Shown piece after piece: positions 43,222-53,465 of a DNA stretch of 64,000 bases. A program made the translations under genes and the position numbers. The notes below the pieces were generated by a model. That model worked only from the letters and a program-made list of their open reading frames with translations. It was not told where the DNA came from and did no database searches. The stretch spans positions 372,001 through 436,000 of the forward strand of contig CAWJLP010000006.1 in assembly GCA_963843745.1 (NCBI GenBank), written 5' to 3'. This DNA comes from Trebonia sp963843745 (GTDB lineage Bacteria > Actinomycetota > Actinomycetes > Streptosporangiales > Streptosporangiaceae). The stretch's first letter is position 1. Every line of letters starts with the position of its first letter.

Positions 43222-44217
43222 GTGCAGGTCAAACTTGCCGTGAAGCAGCTTTACCGGGACGGTCGCATGGCTGCGGGGATGGCTCGGGAGGACGCGCGGG
43301 GCCGTCCGCAACGCCAGATCCGCGCCTGGTCGTCGGCTCACGTAACCGTGACTCGAACCGGGTCTGCTCGATGTCCGTTCCTGCTGAGGGCGACGCCGCA
43401 GTCCCCGGAGGTGGCTGATGCACGAATTCACGAGCAGAACACGGGCGATGACGCGGACACCGGGACAGACACCAGGCCGGACGCTGCCGCAGGACATGGC
43501 GACGACTCTCGTCGGCCAGCCATTGCGACCGTGCGGGACTCGACAACCCGCATAACGCTGGCGCTTGAGTACCGCCAGCTCGTCAAGGGAGCGGAAGGAG
43601 CGTACGCCGCCTCCGGCGCAGCGGGTGCTGCTTCCCCGGACGATCGAGAGGACCACGCTTCCGGCATGCCCGGCGAGGGCGACCGCGTCCCTGGCCCGAC
43701 GCCTGGGCGGGATACCGGGGTCCTGGACGATGATCACCGCAGAGACGCGCGTTCCCAGGACATGGCCTGGCGGCCGGCGCGAGGAGCCGACCTTCCCGTA
43801 AGTACACGGGAGCTGCCGAACGCGCGGGACCTCCTACCGAACCTGGAAATGGCCGAGATCGACGAGCGGAAGTTCAGCGAGTACTCACTGAACCCCGGGC
43901 ACCCGGACAATCAAGGGAAAGCAGACGGCTGGCGGGCACTTGGCTACGATGTGGACAACCCGCAGGCACGGCAGAAGGCAGCTCGCGAGCTACGCGACCT
44001 GACCCTGGAAGAGTTGCTGCCGAGTGGAAAAGTAGCCGAGGTCAGAGACGACGCCTATGGTCCGAGGCCACGGGTGATCAGCGGCATCACCGGGCCGAAC
44101 GGCAAGGACGCCACGATGGTCACCTGCTGGCTGATTGAAGACCGGTCTGGTACCGCCGTTCCCCGGCTTATCACGACCTGGGTGCAGCCTCACCGCGACA
44201 AGGAGACAGGGCAATGA
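43222..44217 (+). CDS. DUF6883-domain protein, possible toxin-type C-terminus
   Basis: The last 140 residues match DUF6883: LPNLEMAEIDERKFSEYSLN, PGHPDNQGKADGWRALGYDV, RPRVISGITGPNGKDATMVT. This domain is often found at the C-terminus of bacterial toxins and beside DUF4926, which is also the case here. The first 180 residues are low-complexity and rich in Arg, Asp and Pro, and may not be real; ATG 43762 is an alternative start. The stop overlaps the start of the DUF4926 gene (ATGA), so the two are coupled. Confidence 0.6.
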   Translation: MQVKLAVKQLYRDGRMAAGMAREDARGRPQRQIRAWSSAHVTVTRTGSARCPFLLRATPQSPEVADARIHEQNTGDDADTGTDTRPDAAAGHGDDSRRPAIATVRDSTTRITLALEYRQLVKGAEGAYAASGAAGAASPDDREDHASGMPGEGDRVPGPTPGRDTGVLDDDHRRDARSQDMAWRPARGADLPVSTRELPNARDLLPNLEMAEIDERKFSEYSLNPGHPDNQGKADGWRALGYDVDNPQARQKAARELRDLTLEELLPSGKVAEVRDDAYGPRPRVISGITGPNGKDATMVTCWLIEDRSGTAVPRLITTWVQPHRDKETGQ

Positions 44218-44435
44218 CCGCAGCACGGGAATACGACTCAGTCCGCACAACCACCGACATCGTGAGCGATGACGGGCGGACCATCCCCGCCGGGATAAGG
44301 GGCGCGGTCCTCGACGCCAAGCCTGACGGGACCTGCCTGGCAGAGTTCGCCTTCGCGCCGCAGACCGCTGACACCGACGGCAACTTCGTCCAGGCCGTTC
44401 TCACCCAAGGCCAATACGAGATAATCCGCGCTTGA
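44214..44435 (+). CDS. DUF4926-like small protein, likely partner of DUF6883
   Basis: 73 residues. A small beta-barrel-like domain: DIVSDDGRTIPAGIRGAVLD, AKPDGTCLAEFAFAP, VLTQGQYEIIRA. It fits DUF4926, a family that commonly sits beside DUF6883. The four-base overlap with the upstream gene suggests a toxin/antitoxin- or toxin/immunity-type pair; this is inference. Confidence 0.65.
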   Translation: MTAAREYDSVRTTTDIVSDDGRTIPAGIRGAVLDAKPDGTCLAEFAFAPQTADTDGNFVQAVLTQGQYEIIRA

Positions 44436-44519
44436 TCGTCGGCTGCACACAGCGCACAGGCGGGACCAGGAGCGCAACACGCCGACGCGTCCCGACTGGC
44501 AAAGCCGTCCCGAGCTGCC

Positions 44520-44792
44520 TCAGGCTGCTGCCACGAGGGGATGGGCCTTTGCCTGCTCATAGAGGGGCTCGGGCGCAAGGTCGATACCATCAGGCCACAC
44601 GACAGTGCCTGCCTCCGGATCAACCGCAACTTCAGCGAAGTAAGCCGAGTCGTTCAGCGGCGCCAGGACTCCTGTCCACCGTTCAGCCGAGAAGTCGATG
44701 TCCCCTACCGTGCCATCGCTGAACAACAGACGGAGCACGTGGTCACCGACCACGGCCGCGCCTACCACGACCGGCAGGTAGTTCTCGCTCAT
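44520..44792 (-). CDS. DUF2442 protein, likely antitoxin-type partner
   Basis: 90 residues of the DUF2442 family: HVLRLLFSDGTVGDIDFSAE, LNDSAYFAEVAVDPEAGTVV, WPDGIDLAPEPLYEQ. It starts 9 bases after the stop of the DUF4160 gene. The two families are commonly paired as a presumed toxin-antitoxin module. No DNA-binding motif of its own is obvious. Confidence 0.85.
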   Translation of the reverse strand: MSENYLPVVVGAAVVGDHVLRLLFSDGTVGDIDFSAERWTGVLAPLNDSAYFAEVAVDPEAGTVVWPDGIDLAPEPLYEQAKAHPLVAAA

Positions 44793-44801
44793 GATCCCAT
44801 G

Positions 44802-45065
44802 CTACGACAGCGGCTCGATGCCGCGTAGTGGCTCGTTCCGCCGGGCCCGTTCCCAGTTCGCCAGGATCTCGCCCTGGCGAAGCTTGGTCCACTCCCGAAC
44901 GAACTGCAGCGCCCGAGGCTCAAGATGTCCGGCAAGCACTTCACCATCCATCGATACCGAGGCGCGCCGACCCGCGTGATAAGCGTGAAAGTGCGCTACT
45001 GGATGATCTTTCTCGTTCCAGTACATGTAGATGACGATCCCGTAGAACGCGCTGATACGCGGCAT
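44802..45065 (-). CDS. DUF4160 protein
   Basis: 87 residues of DUF4160: MPRISAFYGIVIYMYWNEKD, HPVAHFHAYHAGRRASVSMD, GEVLAGHLEPRALQFVREWT. The HFHA motif and the upstream aromatic stretch are typical. DUF4160/DUF2442 pairs are thought to act as toxin and antitoxin; which is which is not settled. Confidence 0.85.
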   Translation of the reverse strand: MPRISAFYGIVIYMYWNEKDHPVAHFHAYHAGRRASVSMDGEVLAGHLEPRALQFVREWTKLRQGEILANWERARRNEPLRGIEPLS

Positions 45066-45353
45066 GATCTGACGGTATCCAACCCATCACGGCCATGATA
45101 ACGCATCTTCGAAAGGCAGAACCAAAGTTATGCGTCGTATAGAAAATGCGATCGAATACCGTTATCAACGGCTCGGCGTAGGCCTCAGAACGCCGGGGCG
45201 TACGGTCCGGCTTGCTAGGTGATCTGGCCTGTGATCGCGCCGACGCCATCTGGCGGACACATAGTGCGCGGAAGCTCGACGAGCGCTGTGCGCATCGAAC
45301 GGACGGCACACCCGGTTCCGTAAGGTGTTGTTTCCGCAGATCAGAGAACAAGT
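45066..45353. other. Intergenic region left of the first tRNA-Phe repeat, no gene seen
   Basis: About 290 bases. At 45268-45293 is GGAAGCTCGACGAGCGCTGT (and GCGC), a block that recurs with small changes at the same distance from the second att copy (about 50532). Confidence 0.4.
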
Positions 45354-45397
45354 GTGGTCAGGGGCGGGGTCGAACCGCCGACCTTCCGCTTTTCAGG
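45354..45397 (-). repeat. tRNA-Phe 3' fragment, outermost attachment-site copy
   Basis: 44 bases identical to 54282-54325, i.e. the T arm, variable loop and part of the anticodon arm of tRNA-Phe. No 5' half of the tRNA is present, so it is not a tRNA gene. This is the signature of site-specific integration into the 3' end of a tRNA gene. Confidence 0.88.
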
Positions 45398-45577
45398 TCA
45401 ATCGCGCCAAGCGCTGTGCAGACCTGCGAAAACGGACGTCACTGACAAGCGGAACCGCGCTAGGCGGAAAGTGCAAGATCCACGCTAACAGGGGCCGGTA
45501 TGTCCCGTCCACCAGGCAGGACAGTCACCCTACCCAAGCCATGTGCAAAGGATTGGTAAGAGGGATGCATGGCCTCG

Positions 45578-46051
45578 TTAGCTGCTGCCGGGGAGGTAGG
45601 CGAGGAGCTTGCTGATCACCTGGCCGAGGGTGGAGTCGCGCGCCGGGTGCTTGTGCACGGTGAACGTCCAGCGGCCCTGGGTGTTGCGGGTGAGTTTCAC
45701 CTCGGTCTGCAGGGCCAGCACGACCAGCACGCCGACGGTGAGGGAGACGGGGTCGCGGACAGCGTAGCCGGGGTCGTCGATGGCCCGGGTGATGACGGGC
45801 ACCAGGTCGGGGCGGGTGGCGGCCAGGTGCAGCAGGGCGGCGCGGGCCAGGTCCCCGGCGTCGGCGGTGGCGTCCGGCTCGGCGTAGCCGGCCAGCCCGG
45901 TGTCGCTGGCGGCGGCTTCGCGCAGGCCGGTTTCGAGGGCGCGCAGCCGGGCCGGGTCGGGCAGCTGGTTCTGGTAGTCGGCGGTGTCGGCCAGCACCCG
46001 GATCGCCTCCTGATCGCTCAGCGCCGCGATGCTGCCGGTGATGCCGGTCAT
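45578..46051 (-). CDS. 157-residue partner of the CHAT/STAND protein, function unknown
   Basis: Its ATG overlaps the TPR-gene stop codon (ATGA), so it is coupled to it. The protein is helical: SIAALSDQEAIRVLADTADY, RALETGLREAAASDTGLAGY, VSLTVGVLVVLALQTEVKLT. I do not recognise the family. It is encoded within the island bounded by tRNA-Phe repeats, right after the effector-like gene, which suggests a regulatory or companion role. Confidence 0.65.
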   Translation of the reverse strand: MTGITGSIAALSDQEAIRVLADTADYQNQLPDPARLRALETGLREAAASDTGLAGYAEPDATADAGDLARAALLHLAATRPDLVPVITRAIDDPGYAVRDPVSLTVGVLVVLALQTEVKLTRNTQGRWTFTVHKHPARDSTLGQVISKLLAYLPGSS

Positions 46052-49000
46052 GGATCCTCCCGTGGAGACGTGTCCGGTGGCTGAGCCAGCCGGGCCAGAA
46101 CCTGGCTGGCGATGGCGGTATCAACTGAGTCCAGTCCCTGCAGCAGGCTGTCGTCCCGGCCGCCGTCGATGATGCGGCGCAGCACTGCGGCCAGCGCCGC
46201 CCAGTCCGCACTTTGGGCTAGCTGGTCCAGGACCGGGGCGAGCTGGGCGGCGGCGTCCGAGTCCCCGCCGGCAGCGGCCACCGCGGCGGCGATCACAGGC
46301 TCCCACTGCCGGAGCTGATGCTGGATGGCGGGGTCTTGTCCGGGGCTGGTACTGGCGGCCGCGTGCAGGATCTCGGCCAGGGCGTCGGCGGCGGCCTGCC
46401 GGTCGGGCTGCAAGGCGGTAATCAACTGGTCCAGGTGCACACCTTCGGTTTGCTCCGCCACGCCGACGACTTCATCGAGGGTGCCCGGCAAGTCATCGCG
46501 GTCGGCGTGCTGACGGAGTTCCAGGGCCAGCGCCCTGTTGGTGACAGCGAGTTCGTGAGTCATGCCGGTCAGCTGGAAGAGGAGGGCAGCGGCGAGCCGG
46601 TGGGCGCGAGGTGCCGCCCGATCCGATCCGGCCATATCCAGGTAAAGGGCGAGCTGGTAATGGCTGATGGCGATGTCACGGGGTACGGGCTGAACGTAGA
46701 CGAGGCGGATTGCCGTCCGCATGAGTTCACGAGCCTGCTGCAACCGCCCGCGCCTGTTTTCTAGAATCGCACGCGTGACCAGCACTTGCGGGAGCCGGGT
46801 GATGTCGCCTTGTTCTTCGTAGGCCTGCTGGGTTTCGAGCAGGATTCGCTCGGCGTCGGCCAGACGCCCGAGTTCCATCAGCGGTCTGGCGTCGTTGTAA
46901 CGGAACCGTATGATCTCGTAGGCGTCTGCACCGCGCGACTGTTTGCTCGCCTGGCTAGCGGCGTTGAGATCGAGGCACTGCTGCCATTCCTCGAGCATTT
47001 GCGCTGAGTAGCGGCCGGTGTCAAGGATGGTTTCACGGACGTTCCACGGTTCTACAGTCTCGTTATCGGCTCCGGTTGCAGGGAGTTCGTCCATCTGGCC
47101 CAGGAGTGCCGGGATCTCGTCGAGGACCTGCCGGTGCTGACCCGTCAGGCCGAGCAGCTGCAGCACCCTCCCTCGATCAGCAAGCTCATCCCACGGTCCG
47201 AGCCCAGCCTGACGGCTGTACCGGGTCTTTTGGTTAGCTACGTCGAGAGCCTCGCGCGGGCGGCCCGCATCCCTTAGCAGGTTGATTAGGGCCCCGGCAA
47301 TGGAGGAGGCGACCCAGAAATCCTCGTCGGCTACTGCCCGGGCGAGTGAGTCGCGCAGGAGTGTTTCGGCCTCGGCTGGGTTGACGCTCGCCAGGGCACG
47401 GGCCAGCGAGCCGCAATCCTTGGGTGCCTGGGTGGCGTCGGCGATGGCCCGCAGGGCGGGCAGCGCGGCCTGGATGGTGGCGGGCGACTCATCCCGCAGG
47501 AGCGCTCTCTCGAGGAGGATTGCGGCGGCATTCCATTCTTGGAGGCGGAGGAGGTAGGGGGCGGCGGCCAGGCCTGCCCGGATGATGGCGTGGCCGGCTT
47601 CGCCGCCTTCTTGCTGTAGCGCTCGCCGGGAGACTTGCGTCCAGGTGGCAGCGAGTTCGGTGTCGGTGGCGGCCTGGATTTCCGGTCCCGCATCGGCGCG
47701 GATGGCCTGGGCGATGCCGGGGTGCATCCGGTAGCTGACCGGTGCCGGGCTGTCTTGGTCCCGGCCGGGGGGCGCTTCGGGCTGGATGAGCGCGGCCGCG
47801 GCCAGCGCGGCGAGCAGCGGGGCGGGGCCGGGCGGATCGCCAGGCTGGCCCAGCCGCCGCCACAGGTCGGCCCAGTTGACGTCGATGATAAATGATTGCC
47901 GGTCGTCTTGCTCCAGGCAGGCCAGGAACTGGGCCATCAGCCGGGCCGCAGCCGGGAGTTCGGCGAGAGTGGCGGCGGTCCAGCCGGTGAGGGCGCCCAG
48001 GAACTGGGCGCCGTCCAGGCCGGTGACGCCGTCACGGAAAAACATATCCAGGGCCTGGCCGCCTGCCGCTGTTTCGGCGGCCTCGAGCTGGGCGGTGAGC
48101 CGGGCCGGGCTGGCGGCGGCGGCGTCGGCGAGCTCCATCAGCTTGGGGTGACCCTGCACCACGTGCAGCACCCGGCGGACCAGGTCCCGCCCGGCCGCCA
48201 CCTCGGCCTCGCCGGCGCGGACCGGCCCGGCATCAGCGTGCAGCAGGCCGCGCAGCCCGGGCAGCTCACGGGCCAGCGCCACCGACTCGGCCAGGTCCAG
48301 GGCGTGCACCGGCACCGCCAGCACCGCGCCGGAGCCCGGCCGGCGGGATGCGGCTGGTCACGATCACCCGCGACTCCCCCCCATGGCCGGTCAGCGCCGC
48401 CATCAGCGGCTCCCAGCGCGGATCCCGCCACGTCCCGGCCGGGGTCAGCAGCGTTTCCAGGTTGTCCAGCACCAGCAGAATCCCGGCATCTTCCAGCAGC
48501 CGCGCGCAGCCGCGGGGTGAACGCGGCCAGCGACTCAACGGTGGTGATCTTGTCCGACATCGCGAACCCGAACTCACCCAGCTGGACCTCCAGCTGCGCG
48601 GCCAGGCTGGCCAGCGCCCCGCCGAACTCATCATCTATGAGCGGCGCCTGCCAGAACGCGGCGGCGGCGAACGAGTCCTGATGCCGGTAGGCCAGCTCCA
48701 GCGCGCACGCCGTCTTGCCCGACCCGGCCATCCCGTGCAGCAGCACCCCCGCCTGCCCGCCGCCCGCGGCCAGCACTCCACCGGCCCGCGCCATCGCCTG
48801 GGCCCGGCCGACGAACCGCTCCGGCTCGGGCGGGAACGCCTGCATCCGCACCAGTCCAGGGTCCAGGTCCGGCACGCCGCGCGGCACCGCCAGCACCAGA
48901 CCCGCCGCCCGCTGGCCGCCCAGCAGCACCGGCGTGGCCAGCGACAGCACCGGCCGCGCCGGCGTCGGCTGCGGGCCCGCCGCGAGCGCCACCGCGCGGG

Positions 49001-50134
49001 CCAGCGCACGTCCAGCGGCTGGCCCTGGCTCCCCGGCTGCGCGTCCCGCACCCCCAGCAGCCGCTCATACAGCTCCTCGGCGAACGCGACCGCGAAGTCA
49101 TCTGCCACCGGGTAGCGCATCGCCACCACCGCGCAGCCCAGCCGGGCAGCCACCGCACGGGCCACCCCCGTCATCACCGGCTCCGCCCCACCGCCTGCCC
49201 CGGCACCCGCAGCAACAGCAGCGGCGGCGTCCTGCCCGGCCTGCTCCTCGAACTGCTCGGCCTGCTCCTCCAGGCCCACCCAGCGCAGCGTCTCAGCCGT
49301 CGTGGCCGCTGCCGACTCACACGCCGACACCACCGCCAGCCGAACCCGCCCCCGCAGCGGCGCCAGCAACCCGGTCAGCTCACCGGTATCGACCGGATCG
49401 GGAGACCCGTCCGCGCTCTCCAGCAGGAACTGGCCGCGCCCGCCGTGCCCGGACAGGTGCAGCACATCCCACCCATCCCCCGCCTCCGCCACCGCCGCCA
49501 GCCGCTCCCGCGTCGCGCCGTACTGCACTACCGTCAGCTCCACCCGGCGCCGCTGCCGGGCCGCGATCCGCCGCACCAGCCGCACCAGCTCGAACCGCTC
49601 CCGCCGCAACGCCAGCACACTCGTCGCCGTCGGCAAACTGAACACCCCAAGCATCCGCAACGCCCCGCCTGCAGGCGCCCCCATCGCCCCCGGCCCCGGC
49701 GCACCGCTCGCCGGATCAGGCGCGAGATCATAGGCCAGCGTCACATCGCCGCGCGCCGCCAGCGGCCGACCGCCCGCATAGGCCAGCTCCAGCGGCCACG
49801 ACAATACAAACCCAGCCCGCTCCGGCACCACCACCCGCACCGTCACCGGCGCGGCCGCCACGATCGCCTCACCCACCGCCCGGCCCAGCACCGCCTCGCC
49901 CGCCCACGCGCCCACCCGCCCGGCGATCTCCGCCTCGCTCACGGCCCGCCGGTCCGGGACCGCGTTCCACCGCAGATACCGGTACAAGTCCGCGAACGCC
50001 GCGAACTCACCCGAAACCCCCGCCAGATCCACCTGGTGATCGGCCAGCGGCACGCCCGTGTCCTCGTCGGACAGCAGCCACCGCCACCGCAACGACTCCC
50101 CGAAATCACGCACCTCAAGCCGCAACCGACCCAT
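46048..50134 (-). pseudogene. CHAT-protease / STAND-NTPase / TPR protein, three frame breaks
   Basis: One gene of about 1360 residues can be joined from three frames. Residues 1-376 form a CHAT (caspase-HetF) peptidase: His230 in HLSGHG and Cys272 in SACES are the expected dyad. A STAND NTPase follows: LLHGMAGSGKTACALELAYR (Walker A) and LLVLDNLETLLT (Walker B). The C-terminal 700 residues are TPR-type helical repeats (QVLVTRAILENRRGRLQQAR). Frame breaks are a lost base near 49007, an extra base near 48506 and an extra base near 48340. Bacterial proteins of this domain layout act in stress or phage defence by activated proteolysis. If the breaks are real, it is dead; if assembly errors, it is intact. 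Confidence 0.75.
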
Positions 50135-50617
50135 CCCGCCCACCCCCACGGTGAAACAACCTAGCCGCCCAAAGCAGCCCGCAACGACAGCTATCAACAG
50201 CGTAGCCACGGACACGTTAGGCAGCCATCGGCTGAGTGAAATCGATGCAAGAGCGATAAAGGCAGCCGTCACCCCAGAAAGAACGGCTAGAAGTCACTGG
50301 GCATTACAGCCACAGGGGCGCCACCGTAGCCACACGCTTCGTTGGCACTGCCCGGTAGTTTACGGGTGTGAATGATGATCATCCGAGTAATCCAGCATCC
50401 CGCAATGGCGTGACCTCGGGGAGAGTGCGAGTACCGGCATGCATAGCCCATGGGCTGCGCGCTTTGGCTGCACAGGAATTCCCAGCCGCTCCCGCGGGTG
50501 GCCGCACTCCGTCGATTCGAGCGATTCGCGGGCGGAAGCTCGGTAAGCGCTGTGCGCTATGAGGGATGACGCACTACAGTTTCCGCCGGATGCGTTTCCG
50601 CTGGTCAGCGAGAATTT
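50135..50617. other. Region between the CHAT gene and the second att copy, no gene seen
   Basis: About 480 bases. It includes the CHAT-gene promoter region, and at 50532-50557 a GGAAGCTCG/AGCGCTGTGCGC block like that left of the first att copy. No conserved ORF is visible. Confidence 0.35.
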
Positions 50618-50661
50618 GTGGTCAGGGGCGGGGTCGAACCGCCGACCTTCCGCTTTTCAGG
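50618..50661 (-). repeat. tRNA-Phe 3' fragment, middle attachment-site copy
   Basis: 44 bases identical to the intact tRNA-Phe copy at 54282. It divides the region into two islands of about 5.2 and 3.6 kb. The 95 bases to its left are similar (about 70 percent by eye) to those left of the first copy, which suggests related integration ends. Confidence 0.88.
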
Positions 50662-50934
50662 TGTAGCGGATGCCCAGCTCACGGCGGATGTGCGAGAGTA
50701 CGTGGCTGTTTGCGGTTGCGTCGGGGCGCTGATGACTGCCGTTGTTGCCGTCATGGTTGCCGTCTGAGGTACGAGTGGACCTTCCGCCTCAGTGGCGGGG
50801 AGTCGAAGTGGCTGGCGGCGGCTGTCGTCGTTGCTGTCACGGGTGCCATCAGGTCGGTCTGCTGAGGCATTTCAGCATCAACCGTGCCAAGTCCTGTCAT
50901 AGCCAGCCGGTCCAAGGGTGCGTAGGCTTGCGGC

Positions 50935-51093
50935 ATGGATCGACCAAAGCGGCGAAATATGTTGCTTGACCTGCGGGTGATGGACGATAAGATCAGGCTC
51001 TGGCTCGGCGCCGAGGACATGGACGAGGACGACCGCCAGGCGCTGGAGACCGTCCGCGATGTGATCAGTGACCTGATCAGTAGACCGGGCTAG
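50935..51093 (+). CDS. Small acidic protein, 52 residues, unnamed
   Basis: A short frame with coding-like third bases: MDRPKRRNMLLDLRVMDDKI, RLWLGAEDMDEDDRQALETV, RDVISDLISRPG. It has an amphipathic helix and a charged middle. No family or good ribosome site is seen. It lies inside the second island. Confidence 0.4.
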   Translation: MDRPKRRNMLLDLRVMDDKIRLWLGAEDMDEDDRQALETVRDVISDLISRPG

Positions 51094-51566
51094 TTCATCG
51101 TCTTCAAAGCCGCGCCTTCGGCGTCGTTCAGGTCACAGCCGGGGCGTCGCGCAACCGTTGCAGGGCACCTGGATGGTACCGTCCAAGCGACCCGGGCCGG
51201 CTGGCCGCACAACTGACCCGGGCCTCTCTGGATGTGGGACGCGCGACCGCGCCAGGTGGTTCGCCGCGGTCCTGCTAGCGGAAGTGCAGATGCTGCAGGA
51301 CCTCGAAGCAGTAGGCGACAAGCAGCGCGAGGAGATCAGCGGGCGGGCGCACCGGTTCGACTGCAGCTCAAGGCGCGTCAACCTGAACCAACGGATTAAA
51401 AGCTTGAGCGGACGAGGTTCCAGGGCCAAGAGAAGTTCGCCCAGTGGGGCCGGAACTACTTCGCAGAATCACCTAAACATAATGTCCGCCAGCGTCCGGT
51501 GGCGTGTCACCTTGTCCGGTGTGATCGTTACTGAGTTTGTTACTCACCTTGTCTCGATCATCCTTG
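51094..51566. other. Intergenic region in the second island, no clear gene
   Basis: About 470 bases. A plus-strand frame reads RWFAAVLLAEVQMLQDLEAV and further, which may be a fragment of a lost gene. The support is weak. Confidence 0.25.
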
Positions 51567-52086
51567 TCAGTTCTGGGGTTCGCTTAGCTGGGCTAGTGTC
51601 CCATAGGCCAGCCAGCTGCCCCGCTCGCTCTCCTCAGGAGCAGGCGTGAGGCGGACATCGACAACCTCGAATCGGAAGAACCGTGGCCCTTTATCGCGTG
51701 GCTTGGGATAACGCCATGGCTGCCGTTCCCTCGCTGCCTTCGCGGCCGACCACGGTATCCGGCGACGGTGCTCCTCTTTCTGCAGTCTGTCGCTCTCAGC
51801 TTCGTAGGCGGCGCGTTCCTCAGCCTCGCTCTTAGCGGCCTTATCCGCCTCAGACGCTTCAGCCGCCTCAGACTCCTCAGCCGCCTTCTGGACTAGCTGC
51901 TGTGCTAGCTTCTCTCCCGCACGCCGCAGCTCAGCCAGGGCTAACGAGGCCGGGCAGAGCGGCGACCGTGATGGCGATCCAGTCACGTTGCGGGCGTGTG
52001 GTGACCGGGCGGCGCTGGCGTGCCCATGCGGGTGCCCGGACGCTGCGAGCCGGGCGGCTTGGCCGACTAGGTCGTGGAGTTGCCAT
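51567..52086 (-). pseudogene. Membrane protein with coiled-coil, frame broken near 51943
   Basis: From ATG 52086 the frame reads MATPRPSRPSRPARSVRAPA, TTRPQRDWIAITVAALPGLV. With one extra base skipped near 51943 it continues ALAELRRAGEKLAQQLVQKA, a long Glu/Ala coiled coil and FEVVDVRLTPAPEESERGSW to a stop at 51567. A short membrane helix therefore precedes a charged coiled coil. Family unknown. The join is more protein-like than either single frame. Confidence 0.5.
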
Positions 52087-53072
52087 GTTGGACCAATCCG
52101 GGTTCTGTGGAGGTTCGGGTTCCTCTGCTTGCTGGCCTTGCCGTTCTTGTGAGTCTTTCCTTCGGGCCGTTCCCGCCCGCCGATATCAGACGCCAGCCCG
52201 CAGCCACTGTCAAGGCCAACCACGGGTAGACCGAGCTGTCTAGCCTCACTTGATCCTTGACGGGTAAAGCATCAAGCGGGACAGGATACTGAACGCCCAG
52301 GCTGTCTTGAGCGGCCAGCACAATGAGCGGCCAGAGATGAGCGGCCAGAGCGGCCAGAGATGCGGCCCAGTCGAGCCGTCCGAGCTATGCTCGCTCCGCT
52401 GCCCGGCACGCTGGTTTCGCCGGTTTCGCCAGGTCGTGCCTGGCCCGGTTACAACTTTCTCTACAGTTTCAAGGGCGCACCTTCGGCGCGCCACGCCTAC
52501 GGCCGGAACAGGCCACGCGAGCTGGCGCGAGCAACCGGGGGAGAGCAGGGCGGCCGGGTGACCGGTGATAAGCGGCAAGGGTTGCCGGGGGTCTCGCCGT
52601 TGCCGGGCGGCAGCTTTCGCCGCGCCCTTCGGGCGGAAGCCCTACGGCGCGACGAGCTGCCGCGCACGGCTGCCCCGGCACCGGCTGCAGCCGGTCCCCG
52701 CCGTCACGCCCCCGATGCCGCGCCACACGAGCAGGGCCGGGCCGTCACGCTCGCGCCAAGTGCGCCGATCGCCGTGCGAAAGGGTCACAGCCACCGGGCC
52801 GGAACGCTGCGCATTGTCCGGGTCGGCCCCTCCAGCGTCAAGGGCACCCGAAGATCGTTTCTAACCGCTCCGCAGAAACGATCTTCAGGACCCACCCTTG
52901 AGCGCCGGAGACCTCTGCCGACCCAGCGGGCCTGACGGCGAGGGCCAGGCCACAGGCCAGGCCCGATACACGCGCAGCGAACCTCCGCAGTAAGTATCGG
53001 GAGGGTCGGGATGCCGACGAGATCGAAGGCCTGTTGTGGCTGCGCTTGACCGCCTGTGAGATTGATGCCCGG
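52087..53072. other. Gene-poor stretch with short repeats
   Basis: About 985 bases without a gene I can support. 52308-52370 holds four close copies of TGAGCGGCCAGA or variants. 52451-52478 (ACAACTTTCTCTACAGTTTC, AAGGGCGC) recurs at 59774-59820. 52931-52980 (CCTGACGGCGAGGGCCAGGC) recurs near 62572. These shared pieces tie this stretch to the 59-63 kb region. Confidence 0.5.
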
Positions 53073-53465
53073 TCAGCCTATGAGTTCATCGAAGGCGTAC
53101 GGGTCGGTGGAGGAGGTCCAGAATTCGGTTATCTTGCCGTCGCGCAGGTGCATGACGTCCGCGTCGTTGGCCGTCATGCTCCGGCCGCCCCGGCTGGCCG
53201 TGGCGACCGTCAGCGCGACGCCGTGCTCGTCGTCCGCCAGGACCGCGTGGACGTCGACGTGGAAAGATCCCTCGGTGACCTCCATGAGCTTGGCGAAGTA
53301 CCCGAAGACGGCCTCCCGGCCACGGTAGTCGCCGGCTAGCTGACTCCGCCCGCCCTGGTGCCATACCAGGTCTTCGGCGAGCAGGTCAGTGAGAGCGGCG
53401 AAGTCACCCTTGGCGAAGGCGGCGTACCCGTCCCTGATGCGAGCGACGTTAGGATGCTCGGCCAT
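53073..53465 (-). CDS. SnoaL-like / ketosteroid-isomerase-fold protein
   Basis: 130 residues of the NTF2 fold: NVARIRDGYAAFAKGDFAAL, LLAEDLVWHQGGRSQLAGDY, HLRDGKITEFWTSSTDPYAF. The conserved pocket residues appear present. Enzymes of this fold isomerise or hydrate small molecules, or act as sensors. It is the only clearly intact gene of the second island. Confidence 0.8.
   Translation of the reverse strand: MAEHPNVARIRDGYAAFAKGDFAALTDLLAEDLVWHQGGRSQLAGDYRGREAVFGYFAKLMEVTEGSFHVDVHAVLADDEHGVALTVATASRGGRSMTANDADVMHLRDGKITEFWTSSTDPYAFDELIG

Noticed and set aside
45354..45397. Partial tRNA-Phe as a functional tRNA gene
   Set aside because: The acceptor 5' half, D arm and half the anticodon arm are missing. 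It is an attachment-site copy.
52360..52935. 191-codon plus-strand ORF in the second island
   Set aside because: No domain, poor codon pattern and shared non-coding repeats inside it. Treated as intergenic.
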